Source: an uncultured Bacilli bacterium (lineage in GTDB: Bacteria > Bacillota_I > Bacilli_A > RF39 > UBA660). Taken from it: a stretch of DNA of 32,920 nucleotides. Below are positions 23,833-30,477 of the stretch, piece after piece. The translations under genes were made by a program, and so were the position numbers. The DNA lies in NCBI GenBank assembly GCA_944350365.1, contig CALVOU010000013.1:1-32920 (forward strand), given 5' to 3'. The notes below the pieces were generated by a model. That model made no database searches, was not told the origin of the DNA, and saw only the letters and a program-made list of their open reading frames with translations. The first letter of the stretch is position 1. Each line of letters starts with the position of its first letter.

Positions 23833-24363
23833 ATCGCAAGTAACAAAAACGGTTTGCCCATCAATGAGCAAATTAAGGCGTCGAACGTATTAGTAATCGG
23901 TCCAAATGGCGAACAAGTTGGTGTTAAACCTTTAAAAGATGCTTTAACATTAGCTAGTTATGCTGGCCTTGATTTGGTTTTGATGAATGCAAATAGTAAT
24001 CCACCGGTTTGTAAGGTGATGGATTATAATAAGTATCGTTATGAGAAACAGAAAAAAGAAAAAGAAGCAAGTAAGAGACAAAAAGCCAACAGTGCACAAT
24101 TAAAAGAGTTTAGATTATCACCGGTAATCGATGTTGGAGACTTTGAAACTAAACTTAGAAATGTTAGAAAATACTTAGAAAAAGGGGACAAGATCAAATT
24201 ATCTATTCGCTTTAAAGGTAGACAACTAGCACATACAGATCTTGGTAAAGAAGTACTCGAAAAATTTGCAGCTAAACTTGAAGATGTTTCGATTATCGAT
24301 CAACCTGCTAAATTAGATGGCAGAAGCATGACGATGTTATTGGCACCGAAAAAAGAAAAATAG
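23833..24363 (+). CDS. infC: translation initiation factor IF-3
   Basis: Binds the 30S subunit, prevents premature 50S joining and checks the start codon and initiator tRNA. At 176 residues the protein has the usual two-domain layout: N-domain NEQIKASNVLVIGPNGEQVG, a Lys-rich linker helix (KQKKEKEASKRQK), and C-domain EFRLSPVIDVGDFETKLRNV with IKLSIRFKGRQLAHTDLG. No ATG, GTG or TTG fits: the TTG at 23818 and GTG at 23824 lie in the ribosome binding site itself (TTGGAGGTG). The in-frame ATC at 23833 sits 8 bases after GGAGG and just before the conserved N-terminus, so I take AUC as the start. Non-AUG starts (AUU, AUC, AUA) are known for infC and give autoregulation by IF-3. Confidence 0.93.
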   Translation: MASNKNGLPINEQIKASNVLVIGPNGEQVGVKPLKDALTLASYAGLDLVLMNANSNPPVCKVMDYNKYRYEKQKKEKEASKRQKANSAQLKEFRLSPVIDVGDFETKLRNVRKYLEKGDKIKLSIRFKGRQLAHTDLGKEVLEKFAAKLEDVSIIDQPAKLDGRSMTMLLAPKKEK

Positions 24364-24373
24364 GAGGACATGT

Positions 24374-24562
24374 ATGGGAAAATTAAAAACACATAAAGGA
24401 ACAAAGAAAGTACTTAATATTAGAAAAAGTGGAACAATTACTATGGGACACCCAGGTAGTAGACATAATACAGGAAGTAAATCAGCAGCATATAATAGAA
24501 AAGTAAGAAAGAGTGCTCAATTGAGTACTGGGGATAAGAAAAGATTAAAGAACATAATCTAG
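24374..24562 (+). CDS. rpmI: 50S ribosomal protein L35
   Basis: A 62-residue, very basic ribosomal protein. It begins MGKLKTHKGTKKV and carries the family core (RHNTGSKSAAYNRKVRKS, RLKNII). Its position between infC and rplT is the conserved order. GGAGG lies 5 bases after the infC stop and directs translation. Expression should follow the L20-responsive leader upstream. Confidence 0.94.
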   Translation: MGKLKTHKGTKKVLNIRKSGTITMGHPGSRHNTGSKSAAYNRKVRKSAQLSTGDKKRLKNII

Positions 24563-24584
24563 TAGACAATAAGGAGGAAAAAGT

Positions 24585-25172
24585 ATGGCAAGAGTAAAAA
24601 ATGGAGCAGTTACAAAAGCTCGTCATAAAAAAGTATTAAAACAAGCTAAAGGTTATTTTGGTAGCAAACATAGATTATATAAGACAGCAAAAGAACAATT
24701 GATGCATTCAGGACAATATGCATTTAGAGATCGTAAACAAAAGAAAAGAGATTTCAGAAAACTTTGGATTACTCGTATTAATGCAGCTTGTCGCATGAAC
24801 AACATTAGCTATTCAAGATTTATCGAAGGACTTACTAAAGCTGGTGTAGAAATCAATAGAAAGATGTTAGCAGAAATCGCTATTAATGATCCTAAAGCAT
24901 TTGCTGAATTAGTACAAGTTGCTTTAGATGGCAAAGCTGGTAAAATCACAAAAAAAGAGATGGTAAAAGAAGAAGTTACTATCGTTAAAGAAGAAGCAAA
25001 AGAGAAAAAGACAGAAAAGAAAGACAAGAAAGAAACAACTTCAGCTAAAGAAGAAAAACAAGATTACAGCAAGATGACAGTAGCTGAATTAAAAGAGATT
25101 GCTAAAGAAAAAGGTATCGAAGGATACACTTCAATGAAAAAAGCAGAATTAGTTGCTGCTTTAGAAAAATAA
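24585..25172 (+). CDS. rplT: 50S ribosomal protein L20 with Rho_N/SAP-like C-terminal tail
   Basis: Early-assembly 23S rRNA-binding protein and, in Bacillota, translational and transcriptional autoregulator of this operon. Residues 1 to about 118 are an ordinary L20 ([15 protein letters not shown], then [20 protein letters not shown]). The protein then runs on to 195 residues. A Lys/Glu-rich linker (about 118-164) leads to a compact module at 165-195 starting [16 protein letters not shown] and ending [11 protein letters not shown]. This module has the helix pattern of Rho N-terminal/SAP-like nucleic-acid-binding domains. L20 proteins are normally about 118 residues, so the tail is an addition. 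An almost identical module ends S2, 1 kb downstream. Confidence 0.93.
   Translation: MARVKNGAVTKARHKKVLKQAKGYFGSKHRLYKTAKEQLMHSGQYAFRDRKQKKRDFRKLWITRINAACRMNNISYSRFIEGLTKAGVEINRKMLAEIAINDPKAFAELVQVALDGKAGKITKKEMVKEEVTIVKEEAKEKKTEKKDKKETTSAKEEKQDYSKMTVAELKEIAKEKGIEGYTSMKKAELVAALEK
25076..25172 (+). repeat. 97-bp direct repeat, copy 1 (3' end of rplT)
   Basis: Starts GACAGTAGCTGAATTAAAAG and ends at the rplT stop codon. It matches 26106-26202 at 96 of 97 bases (one A/T difference, changing Glu to Asp). It encodes the shared C-terminal module. Confidence 0.95.
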
Positions 25173-25188
25173 ACATATTAATGAATTG

Positions 25189-25220
25189 ATTTATCTAGTG
25201 CCGTTACGGTGATAAATTTT
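25189..25220 (+). terminator. hairpin between rplT and rpsB
   Basis: ATTTATC (25189-25195) pairs with GATAAAT (25211-25217) around an inner CCG/CGG helix, followed by TTTT partly shared with the stem. It may be a partial terminator or an rpsB leader structure; no convincing promoter for rpsB was seen, so rpsB-tsf may be partly read through from rplT. Confidence 0.45.
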
Positions 25221-25257
25221 AGAAATTAATAGAAGAAAAACGAAAGGATGAAAAATT

Positions 25258-26202
25258 ATGACAGTAGTTTCAATGAATTATTTATTAGAGGCAGGAGTTC
25301 ACTTTGGACATCAAAAGAGAAGATGGAATCCAAAGATGAAAGAATATATCTTTACGACGAGAGATGATATTTACATCATCGATTTACAAAAGACAGTAAA
25401 GAAGATTGAAGAAGCTTATAAAGCACTAAAAGAAATCGTAGAAAACGGTGGTAAAGTATTATTTGTTGGTACAAAGAAACAAGCTCAAGAAGCAGCAGAA
25501 GAAAATGCAGTAAGAACAAATATGTACTTTGTTAATGAAAGATGGTTAGGTGGTACATTAACTAACTTTAAGACAATCCGTAGTCGCGTAAAACGTTTAG
25601 AAGATATCGAAAAGATGGAAAAAGATGGTATTTTCGAAGTATTACCTAAAAAAGAAGTTATCCAAATTAAAAAAGAATACGAGAAGTTAAATAAGAACTT
25701 ACGTGGTATTCGTGAGATGAAGAAATTACCAGATGCTTTAATTATCGTTGACCCTAAGAAGGAAGAAATTGCGATCAAAGAAGCTAGAATTTTAGGTATT
25801 CCTGTATTTGGTGTAGTAGATACAAATTGTGATCCAGATATGACAGATTATCCAATTCCTGGTAATGATGATGCAGTAAGAAGTGTTAAAGTAATGATCG
25901 GTGCTTTAGCTAATGCTATTGCTGAAGTAAATGGTTGTGAAATGATCGATTACTTAACAGAAGAAGATAAAAACAAAGCTAGTAAAAAAGAAAAGAAAGA
26001 AAATAAGGATAATAAAGAAGAAACTCCAGTAAAAGAAGAAAAACAAGTAGAAGAAACAGTAGTTGAAGAAGTAGCTAAAGAAGAGACAGTAGATTATAGT
26101 AAAAAGACAGTAGCTGAATTAAAAGAGATTGCTAAAGATAAAGGTATCGAAGGATACACTTCAATGAAAAAAGCAGAATTAGTTGCTGCTTTAGAAAAAT
26201 AA
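25258..26202 (+). CDS. rpsB: 30S ribosomal protein S2 with Rho_N/SAP-like C-terminal tail
   Basis: Small-subunit protein that joins late and helps hold S1 or the mRNA platform. The core (1 to about 230) is typical: [39 protein letters not shown], and [20 protein letters not shown] charged Lys/Glu linker (about 238-283) and the module at 284-314 ([16 protein letters not shown] ... ELVAALEK) follow, giving 314 residues against the usual 230-260. The module differs from that of L20 by a single residue. S2 and the L20 5'-domain are far apart on the ribosome, so a common external partner is more plausible than contact between the tails. tsf follows after 21 bases in the conserved order. Confidence 0.94.
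   Translation: MTVVSMNYLLEAGVHFGHQKRRWNPKMKEYIFTTRDDIYIIDLQKTVKKIEEAYKALKEIVENGGKVLFVGTKKQAQEAAEENAVRTNMYFVNERWLGGTLTNFKTIRSRVKRLEDIEKMEKDGIFEVLPKKEVIQIKKEYEKLNKNLRGIREMKKLPDALIIVDPKKEEIAIKEARILGIPVFGVVDTNCDPDMTDYPIPGNDDAVRSVKVMIGALANAIAEVNGCEMIDYLTEEDKNKASKKEKKENKDNKEETPVKEEKQVEETVVEEVAKEETVDYSKKTVAELKEIAKDKGIEGYTSMKKAELVAALEK
26106..26202 (+). repeat. 97-bp direct repeat, copy 2 (3' end of rpsB)
   Basis: Second copy of the segment at 25076-25172. Both copies end exactly at the stop codon of their gene; the sequences diverge immediately before and after. Confidence 0.95.
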
Positions 26203-26223
26203 TTTACGAGGAGGATATATTAT

Positions 26224-27099
26224 ATGTTTAGCGCAAGCGATGTAAAAGAATTAAGAGAAAAAACTGGTGCTGGAATGATGGATTGTAAAAAAGCTTTACA
26301 AGCATCAAACGGCGATATGGAAAAAGCTAGCGAATGGTTAAGAGAAAATGGAATTGCTAAAGCAGAAAAGAAATCATCTAGAATTGCTGCTGAGGGTACA
26401 ACAAGTATCGCAGTGGATGGAAATAAAGCAGTTATTTTAGAAGTTAATTCTGAAACTGATTTCGTGGCTAAAAATCCAGAATTTCAAGCCTTTGTTGATA
26501 AATTAACGAATATTATTTTAACCCATGATGTAACGACTATGGACGAAGCATTAGCTTTATCTGTAGATGGTGAAACTGTTCAAGAAATGGTTGCTAGTAT
26601 CATTGCTAAGATTGGCGAAAAGATCAGTTTTAGAAGATTTGAAAAACTTACTAAGAGTGATAGCCAAGTATTTGGTACTTACTCTCATATGGGTGGTAGA
26701 ATTGGTACTTTAGTATTACTTGAAGGAGCAAATAGTCAAGTGGCTAAAGATGTAGCTATGCATGTTGCAGCTATGAATCCAACTTATCTAAATGCTAGCG
26801 AAGTACCAGCTGATGTATTAGAACATGAAAAACAAATCATGAGAGAAGAGTTACTTAACGAAGGAAAACCTGCTGATAAGATTGATAATATTTTAGTTGG
26901 TAAAGTGAATAAGTATTATTCAGAAATCTGTTTAGAAGATCAAATCTTTATCAAAGCCGAGAATAAAGAAAGCGTTGGTAAGTACGTTAAAGTGAATGGT
27001 GGTACTGTTTTAAAAATGGTTCGCTATGAAGTAGGAGAAGGAATCGAAAAGAAACAAGAAAACTTTGCTGAAGAAGTAATGAATCAAATTAAAGGATAG
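26224..27099 (+). CDS. tsf: elongation factor Ts
   Basis: Guanine-nucleotide exchange factor for EF-Tu. It starts with the UBA-like N-domain (VKELREKTGAGMMDCKKAL, about 6-45) and has the TDFVAKN motif near residue 78-84 that inserts by the EF-Tu Mg site. Two core subdomains follow (ending with KVNGGTVLKMVRYEVGEG). The length of 291 residues is normal. GAGGAG precedes the ATG. It is followed by a strong terminator, so pyrH, which often comes next in Bacillota, is not part of this operon. Confidence 0.96.
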   Translation: MFSASDVKELREKTGAGMMDCKKALQASNGDMEKASEWLRENGIAKAEKKSSRIAAEGTTSIAVDGNKAVILEVNSETDFVAKNPEFQAFVDKLTNIILTHDVTTMDEALALSVDGETVQEMVASIIAKIGEKISFRRFEKLTKSDSQVFGTYSHMGGRIGTLVLLEGANSQVAKDVAMHVAAMNPTYLNASEVPADVLEHEKQIMREELLNEGKPADKIDNILVGKVNKYYSEICLEDQIFIKAENKESVGKYVKVNGGTVLKMVRYEVGEGIEKKQENFAEEVMNQIKG

Positions 27100-27117
27100 T
27101 CTTCCGAATAAGTTGTC

Positions 27118-27146
27118 AAAATACGAGAGATTTCTCGTATTTTTTC
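27118..27146 (+). terminator. terminator after tsf
   Basis: AAATACGAGA (27119-27128), loop GATT, TCTCGTATTT (27133-27142), then further T residues: a perfect 10-bp stem. Confidence 0.92.
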
Positions 27147-27166
27147 GTGTTTTTTGGAAGAACATA

Positions 27167-27195
27167 TTTTCAATTTTTAAAATGTAGCTTATAAT
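27167..27195 (+). promoter_or_regulatory. promoter of frr
   Basis: TTTTCA (27167-27172), 17 bases, TATAAT (27190-27195). The -10 lies almost on an in-frame ATG at 27197, which therefore cannot be the start of frr. Confidence 0.65.
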
Positions 27196-27220
27196 AATGA
27201 TTGAGGAGAGAAAAGTAAAT

Positions 27221-27766
27221 ATGGATAATTTAGTTATATTAGAAGCAGAAGAAAAATTTCAGAAAGCAATTGAAAACTTAGAAAAGCGGTTTACGACCGT
27301 TAGAGCGGGACGAGCTAATCCCAGCAGTTTGGACGGAGTACATGTTGAGTACTATGGGACGCCAACGCCATTAAAACAATTAGCTACTATTTCAGTGCCT
27401 GAAGCTAGACAATTGTTGATTAAACCATTTGATCGTAGTTGTTTGGGGGCAATTGAGAAGGCAATTTTTGAATCTAATTTAGGGTATACGCCAAATAATG
27501 ATGGAGAGACGATTCGTATTATTATTCCAGCATTAACCGAAGAAAGACGTAAAGAATTGGTTAAACAAGTAAAAGCGATGGGTGAAGAAGCAAAGATTGC
27601 GATTCGTAATATTCGTCATGATGCCAATGAAGATATTGAGAAAGAAGAAATTTCTGAAGATGAACAGAAAGCGTTAATGAATGATGTTCAAGAACTAGTA
27701 AACAAGTATAATAAGTTGGTAGAAGAAAAGACAAAAGAAAAAGAAGAAGAACTAATGACTGTTTAG
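27221..27766 (+). CDS. frr: ribosome recycling factor
   Basis: Splits post-termination ribosomes together with EF-G and IF-3. The 181 residues cover the whole family: RFTTVRAGRANPSSLDGVHV, the YYGTPTPLKQLATISVPEAR core, and the C-terminal helix IRNIRHDANEDIEKEEISED. ATG 27197 is in frame but lies within the promoter region, and GAGGAGAG lies between it and 27221, so 27221 is chosen. The gene stands apart from tsf with its own promoter and without the pyrH that usually precedes frr. Two small genes follow closely. Confidence 0.95.
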   Translation: MDNLVILEAEEKFQKAIENLEKRFTTVRAGRANPSSLDGVHVEYYGTPTPLKQLATISVPEARQLLIKPFDRSCLGAIEKAIFESNLGYTPNNDGETIRIIIPALTEERRKELVKQVKAMGEEAKIAIRNIRHDANEDIEKEEISEDEQKALMNDVQELVNKYNKLVEEKTKEKEEELMTV

Positions 27767-27793
27767 AAATAAAGAATAAAAAGGAGTGAAACT

Positions 27794-28039
27794 ATGATAG
27801 ATAAAGTAGATAAAATTATGACTTTAGATGATGGTAGTAAATATATGGTAATGGATCAAGGCTATTATGATCATGTTAGTTATTTATATGTTTCTAAATT
27901 AGACCAAGAAGGGAATTTAACAGATACCTTTTCTATTTTTGAAGAGAAAGATAATTCAGTAACTATAGTGAAAGATAACGAGTTACTCAAAAAATTAGCA
28001 GAGTTTTTTAAAAAGCGTGCGGAAAAAGAAGTTGAGTAG
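27794..28039 (+). CDS. small hypothetical protein, DUF1292-like
   Basis: An 81-residue cytoplasmic protein. The first half is beta-rich (KIMTLDDGSKYMVMDQGYYD), a middle strand reads FSIFEEKDNSVTIVKD, and the C-terminal helix (LLKKLAEFFKKRAEKEV) is charged. The layout resembles short DUF1292 (YrzB-type) proteins of Bacillota, but the match is by eye only. AAAAGGAG lies 8 bases before the ATG. It sits 27 bases after frr and 11 bases before the next gene, so the three are probably one operon. Confidence 0.72.
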   Translation: MIDKVDKIMTLDDGSKYMVMDQGYYDHVSYLYVSKLDQEGNLTDTFSIFEEKDNSVTIVKDNELLKKLAEFFKKRAEKEVE

Positions 28040-28050
28040 GAGGAATTGAC

Positions 28051-28458
28051 ATGGAAGAAAAAAATGGTAGAATAGTTGAATTTGTAGAATCTACAGAAGT
28101 TCAAAAGCAACAAAAGAAAGCAAAAAGACAATTACGAATCATGGTTGCCTCTTTAATTTTGACAGGAGCTATTGGTTATGGAGTAATGAATCAGTCTCAA
28201 GCCGTTGAACCTCGACAAGAGGCAATATCTACTTTAACCGATATGGGAATGTCTGAGGTGGAAGCAGTAGAAAAAATTCGTGCTGCGGAAGAAAAGGCAG
28301 CTCAAGAACGTGGTGTAGTTGCACCGGAACAAGCATATATTGCTAATGAACATCAACAATTTTTAGATAAAATCAATCAAAAGATAGTAGAGATGAATCA
28401 AATGCTTGATAACATTGATGCGAATGAACAGACGGTTAGTGAAGGCAAAACTCGTTAA
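28051..28458 (+). CDS. small single-pass membrane protein sharing a module with the 922-residue surface protein
   Basis: A 135-residue protein of unknown function. Residues 1-30 are charged and basic before a membrane helix (about 31-48, MVASLILTGAIGYGVM). The outside part is helical and rich in Glu, Ala and Gln. Residues 56-88 (QEAISTLTDMGMSEVEAVEK then IRAAEEKAAQERG) align without gaps to residues 587-619 of the protein at 18071, with 14 of 33 identities, including the MG-x-S turn and AEEKAA. TAGGAGG lies before the ATG. It ends the frr operon, just before the T-box promoter. Confidence 0.78.
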   Translation: MEEKNGRIVEFVESTEVQKQQKKAKRQLRIMVASLILTGAIGYGVMNQSQAVEPRQEAISTLTDMGMSEVEAVEKIRAAEEKAAQERGVVAPEQAYIANEHQQFLDKINQKIVEMNQMLDNIDANEQTVSEGKTR

Positions 28459-28464
28459 AAAAAC

Positions 28465-28493
28465 TTTACACTTTCTATAAATTGCGTTATAAT
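28465..28493 (+). promoter_or_regulatory. promoter of the T-box leader
   Basis: TTTACA (28465-28470), 17 bases, TATAAT (28488-28493). It starts right after the stop of the preceding gene. Confidence 0.85.
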
Positions 28494-28499
28494 CTACTC

Positions 28500-28718
28500 A
28501 TATTGAGTTTGACAGTGATTAGGAAGTAGTAATAAGGATCTTTATTACTAGAGACCTTGTGGGTGGTGGAAACAAGGAATAAATACTTATGAATTCATCC
28601 TAGGAGTCCTTAGTAAAAGCTAAGCGTTGCTTCGCGTTAAGAAGAAGAGATATAGTTTTACTATAATTAAGGTGGTACCGCGGTCATTCGCCCTTAGGGA
28701 TGAATGACCGTTTTTTTT
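28500..28718 (+). promoter_or_regulatory. T-box leader, phenylalanine type
   Basis: Senses uncharged tRNA and permits read-through of a leader terminator. The canonical T-box AAGGTGGTACCGCG is at 28669-28682; its TGGT can pair with the ACCA end of tRNA-Phe (discriminator A). Stem I is represented by the 28530-28610 region, where TTC (28594-28596) in GAATTCATCC is a suitable Phe specifier codon. The terminator is at 28681-28718. Specificity agrees with the pheST genes downstream, although a hydrolase gene comes first. Confidence 0.93.
28681..28718 (+). terminator. T-box leader terminator
   Basis: CGGTCATTC (28681-28689) pairs with GAATGACCG (28702-28710), followed by T8. The 5' arm overlaps the antiterminator formed with the T-box sequence. 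Confidence 0.93.
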
Positions 28719-28729
28719 GGAGGAAAAAT

Positions 28730-29449
28730 ATGAAGTGGTTTAAAAAAGCAGTTTTAGTTATTCATGGATTTACAGCAGGATTATCAGATAATGAATTTTT
28801 AGTGAATGAATTAGAAACTGATTGGCGCTATGATGTCTACGCTTGGACACTGCCTGCTCATGAAAAACATATTATGACGAGAGTGAAATATACTGATTGG
28901 ATTAAAGCAGTAGAAGAGCAAATAGAATTCTTACTGGCTAATGGCTATAAAAAAATTTATGTGATTGGTCATAGTATGGGTGGTTTGTTGGCTGGGTATT
29001 TAGCGACTAAATATAAAGAAATTAAAAAGATAGTTTTACTTGCTCCAGCTTATGATTATTTTAGTAAGGATCAATATCGGAAAGATTTTTCTAATTTTGG
29101 ATTACTGAATAAAGATGCCGGATATCGTCATCTCTTGTTTAAAGCGTTTAAAGCCCCATTACCCACTTTATTAGAGTTTAGAAAGTTAGTCGCAAAATAT
29201 AAAGATACAGTTACTCAAATTCAACAAGAGTGTTTAGTTTTACAAGGGGATGCTGATGAAGTAGTTCCTTATACGGTAATGCAGCATGTGAAAGAGAATA
29301 TTGGTAGTAAGAATGCTTATTTTACTACCGTTAAAGGCGGTAGGCATGTATTAGTTAGAGGAAGTTATAAGAATAAGGTTATTCCTTATATTCATTCATA
29401 TTTACGAGGAGGAAGAAAATGGAAACAAATGAGAAAATCAGAAATATAA
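28730..29449 (+). CDS. alpha/beta hydrolase (carboxylesterase / monoacylglycerol lipase-like)
   Basis: A 239-residue cytoplasmic serine hydrolase. The oxyanion region is VIHGFTAG, the nucleophile elbow GHSMGG contains Ser82, the acid is probably Asp176 in GDADEVVP, and the base is His206 in GGRHVL. The size and the GDADEVVP layout fit Est30-like carboxylesterases and monoacylglycerol lipases. The natural substrate is unknown. An in-frame ATG at 28700 lies inside the T-box terminator; GGAGG at 28719-28723 supports 28730. It is the first gene under T-box control and overlaps pheS by 31 bases, so its amount should rise when Phe-tRNA runs low. A role in aminoacyl-ester or peptide hydrolysis is conceivable but not shown. 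Confidence 0.88.
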   Translation: MKWFKKAVLVIHGFTAGLSDNEFLVNELETDWRYDVYAWTLPAHEKHIMTRVKYTDWIKAVEEQIEFLLANGYKKIYVIGHSMGGLLAGYLATKYKEIKKIVLLAPAYDYFSKDQYRKDFSNFGLLNKDAGYRHLLFKAFKAPLPTLLEFRKLVAKYKDTVTQIQQECLVLQGDADEVVPYTVMQHVKENIGSKNAYFTTVKGGRHVLVRGSYKNKVIPYIHSYLRGGRKWKQMRKSEI

Positions 29450-30477
29450 AAGAAGAATTAAAAAAAGAATTGGTGAGTGTTGAAAAACAACAAGAATTAA
29501 TAGAAATTAAAGCAAAATATTTGGGTAAAAAAGGGGTAGTTACGGAACTTACTGCCAATATGAAAGAGCTTTCTAGCGAAGAAAAAAAAGAGTTAGGGCA
29601 GTTAGTGAATTTACTGAAAAATGAAGTAACAGAAATGATTAGTGAAAAACAGCAGGAACTTCAAAATAAAGAACTAGAAAGAAGGTTAAAAGAAGAGGAA
29701 ATTGATATTTCTCTTCCTAGTCGTAAAATAAAACGAGGTTCTCGTCATCCTTTTCAACGAATTATCGAAGATGTCGAAGACTTCTTTGTATCGATGGGTT
29801 ATGATGTAGTAGATGGTCCAGAACTAGAAACGGATGAGAATTGCTTTCAACGTTTAAATGTTCCACTTGGACATCCCGCAAGGGATAGTCAAGATACCTT
29901 CTATATTGATGAAGAATATTTACTTCGTACTCAAACTTCTAGTGTTCAAGCGAGAACGATGCAGGCAAATGCGGAAAAAACACCAATTCGGATGATTTGT
30001 CCTGGTAAAGTGTATCGTCGTGATGATGATGCGACTCACTCTCATCAATTTGGACAAGTAGAAGGTTTAGTCGTCGATAAAGATATTTCTCTTGCCGATT
30101 TAAAAGGTACATTAGAGATGTTTGCTAAGAAAATATTAGGAGAAAATACTAAGGTTCGTTTTCGCCCAAGCTTTTTCCCATTTACAGAACCTAGTGTTGA
30201 AGTAGATGTTACTTGTTTTAAATGTGGCGGAAAAGGATGCCCTTTATGCAAACAGACTGGTTGGATCGAATTACTAGGTGCAGGTATGGTTCATCCTAAT
30301 GTTCTTCGTATGGGTGGTTATGACCCTGAAAAATGGACAGGATTTGCATTTGGTACTGGTTTAGATCGCTTGGCTATGTTTAGATATGCGATTCCAGATA
30401 TTCGTTATTTATATACGAACGATGTTAGATTTTTAGAACAATTCGATAGAAAGGATGAGGAAAATGAAGTTAAGTAG
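29419..30477 (+). CDS. pheS: phenylalanyl-tRNA synthetase alpha subunit
   Basis: Catalytic subunit of the (alpha-beta)2 class IIc synthetase that charges tRNA-Phe. The N-terminal coiled-coil arm (about 1-90) is rich in Lys and Glu. Class II motif 2 ([18 protein letters not shown]) is near 199 and motif 3 ([14 protein letters not shown]) at about 308-321. A Cys-containing insertion ([17 protein letters not shown]) is as in other Bacilli. The length of 352 residues is normal. GAGGAGGAAG before the ATG lies within the hydrolase gene, and the reading frames overlap by 31 bases. Confidence 0.97.
   Translation: METNEKIRNIKEELKKELVSVEKQQELIEIKAKYLGKKGVVTELTANMKELSSEEKKELGQLVNLLKNEVTEMISEKQQELQNKELERRLKEEEIDISLPSRKIKRGSRHPFQRIIEDVEDFFVSMGYDVVDGPELETDENCFQRLNVPLGHPARDSQDTFYIDEEYLLRTQTSSVQARTMQANAEKTPIRMICPGKVYRRDDDATHSHQFGQVEGLVVDKDISLADLKGTLEMFAKKILGENTKVRFRPSFFPFTEPSVEVDVTCFKCGGKGCPLCKQTGWIELLGAGMVHPNVLRMGGYDPEKWTGFAFGTGLDRLAMFRYAIPDIRYLYTNDVRFLEQFDRKDEENEVK

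Noticed and set aside
24441-24626. Open frames on the minus strand inside rpmI/rplT, ftsZ, ppdK, adhE and pheT
   Set aside because: They lie opposite well-supported genes, have no ribosome binding site or family motifs and show composition expected from reversed codons.
28459-28668. A tRNA gene in the structured region before the hydrolase
   Set aside because: There is no cloverleaf or T-loop consensus; the structure is a T-box leader with its own promoter, T-box sequence and terminator.
28700-28729. ATG at 28700 as the hydrolase start
   Set aside because: It lies in the 3' arm of the T-box terminator and has no ribosome binding site; GGAGG at 28719 fits ATG 28730.
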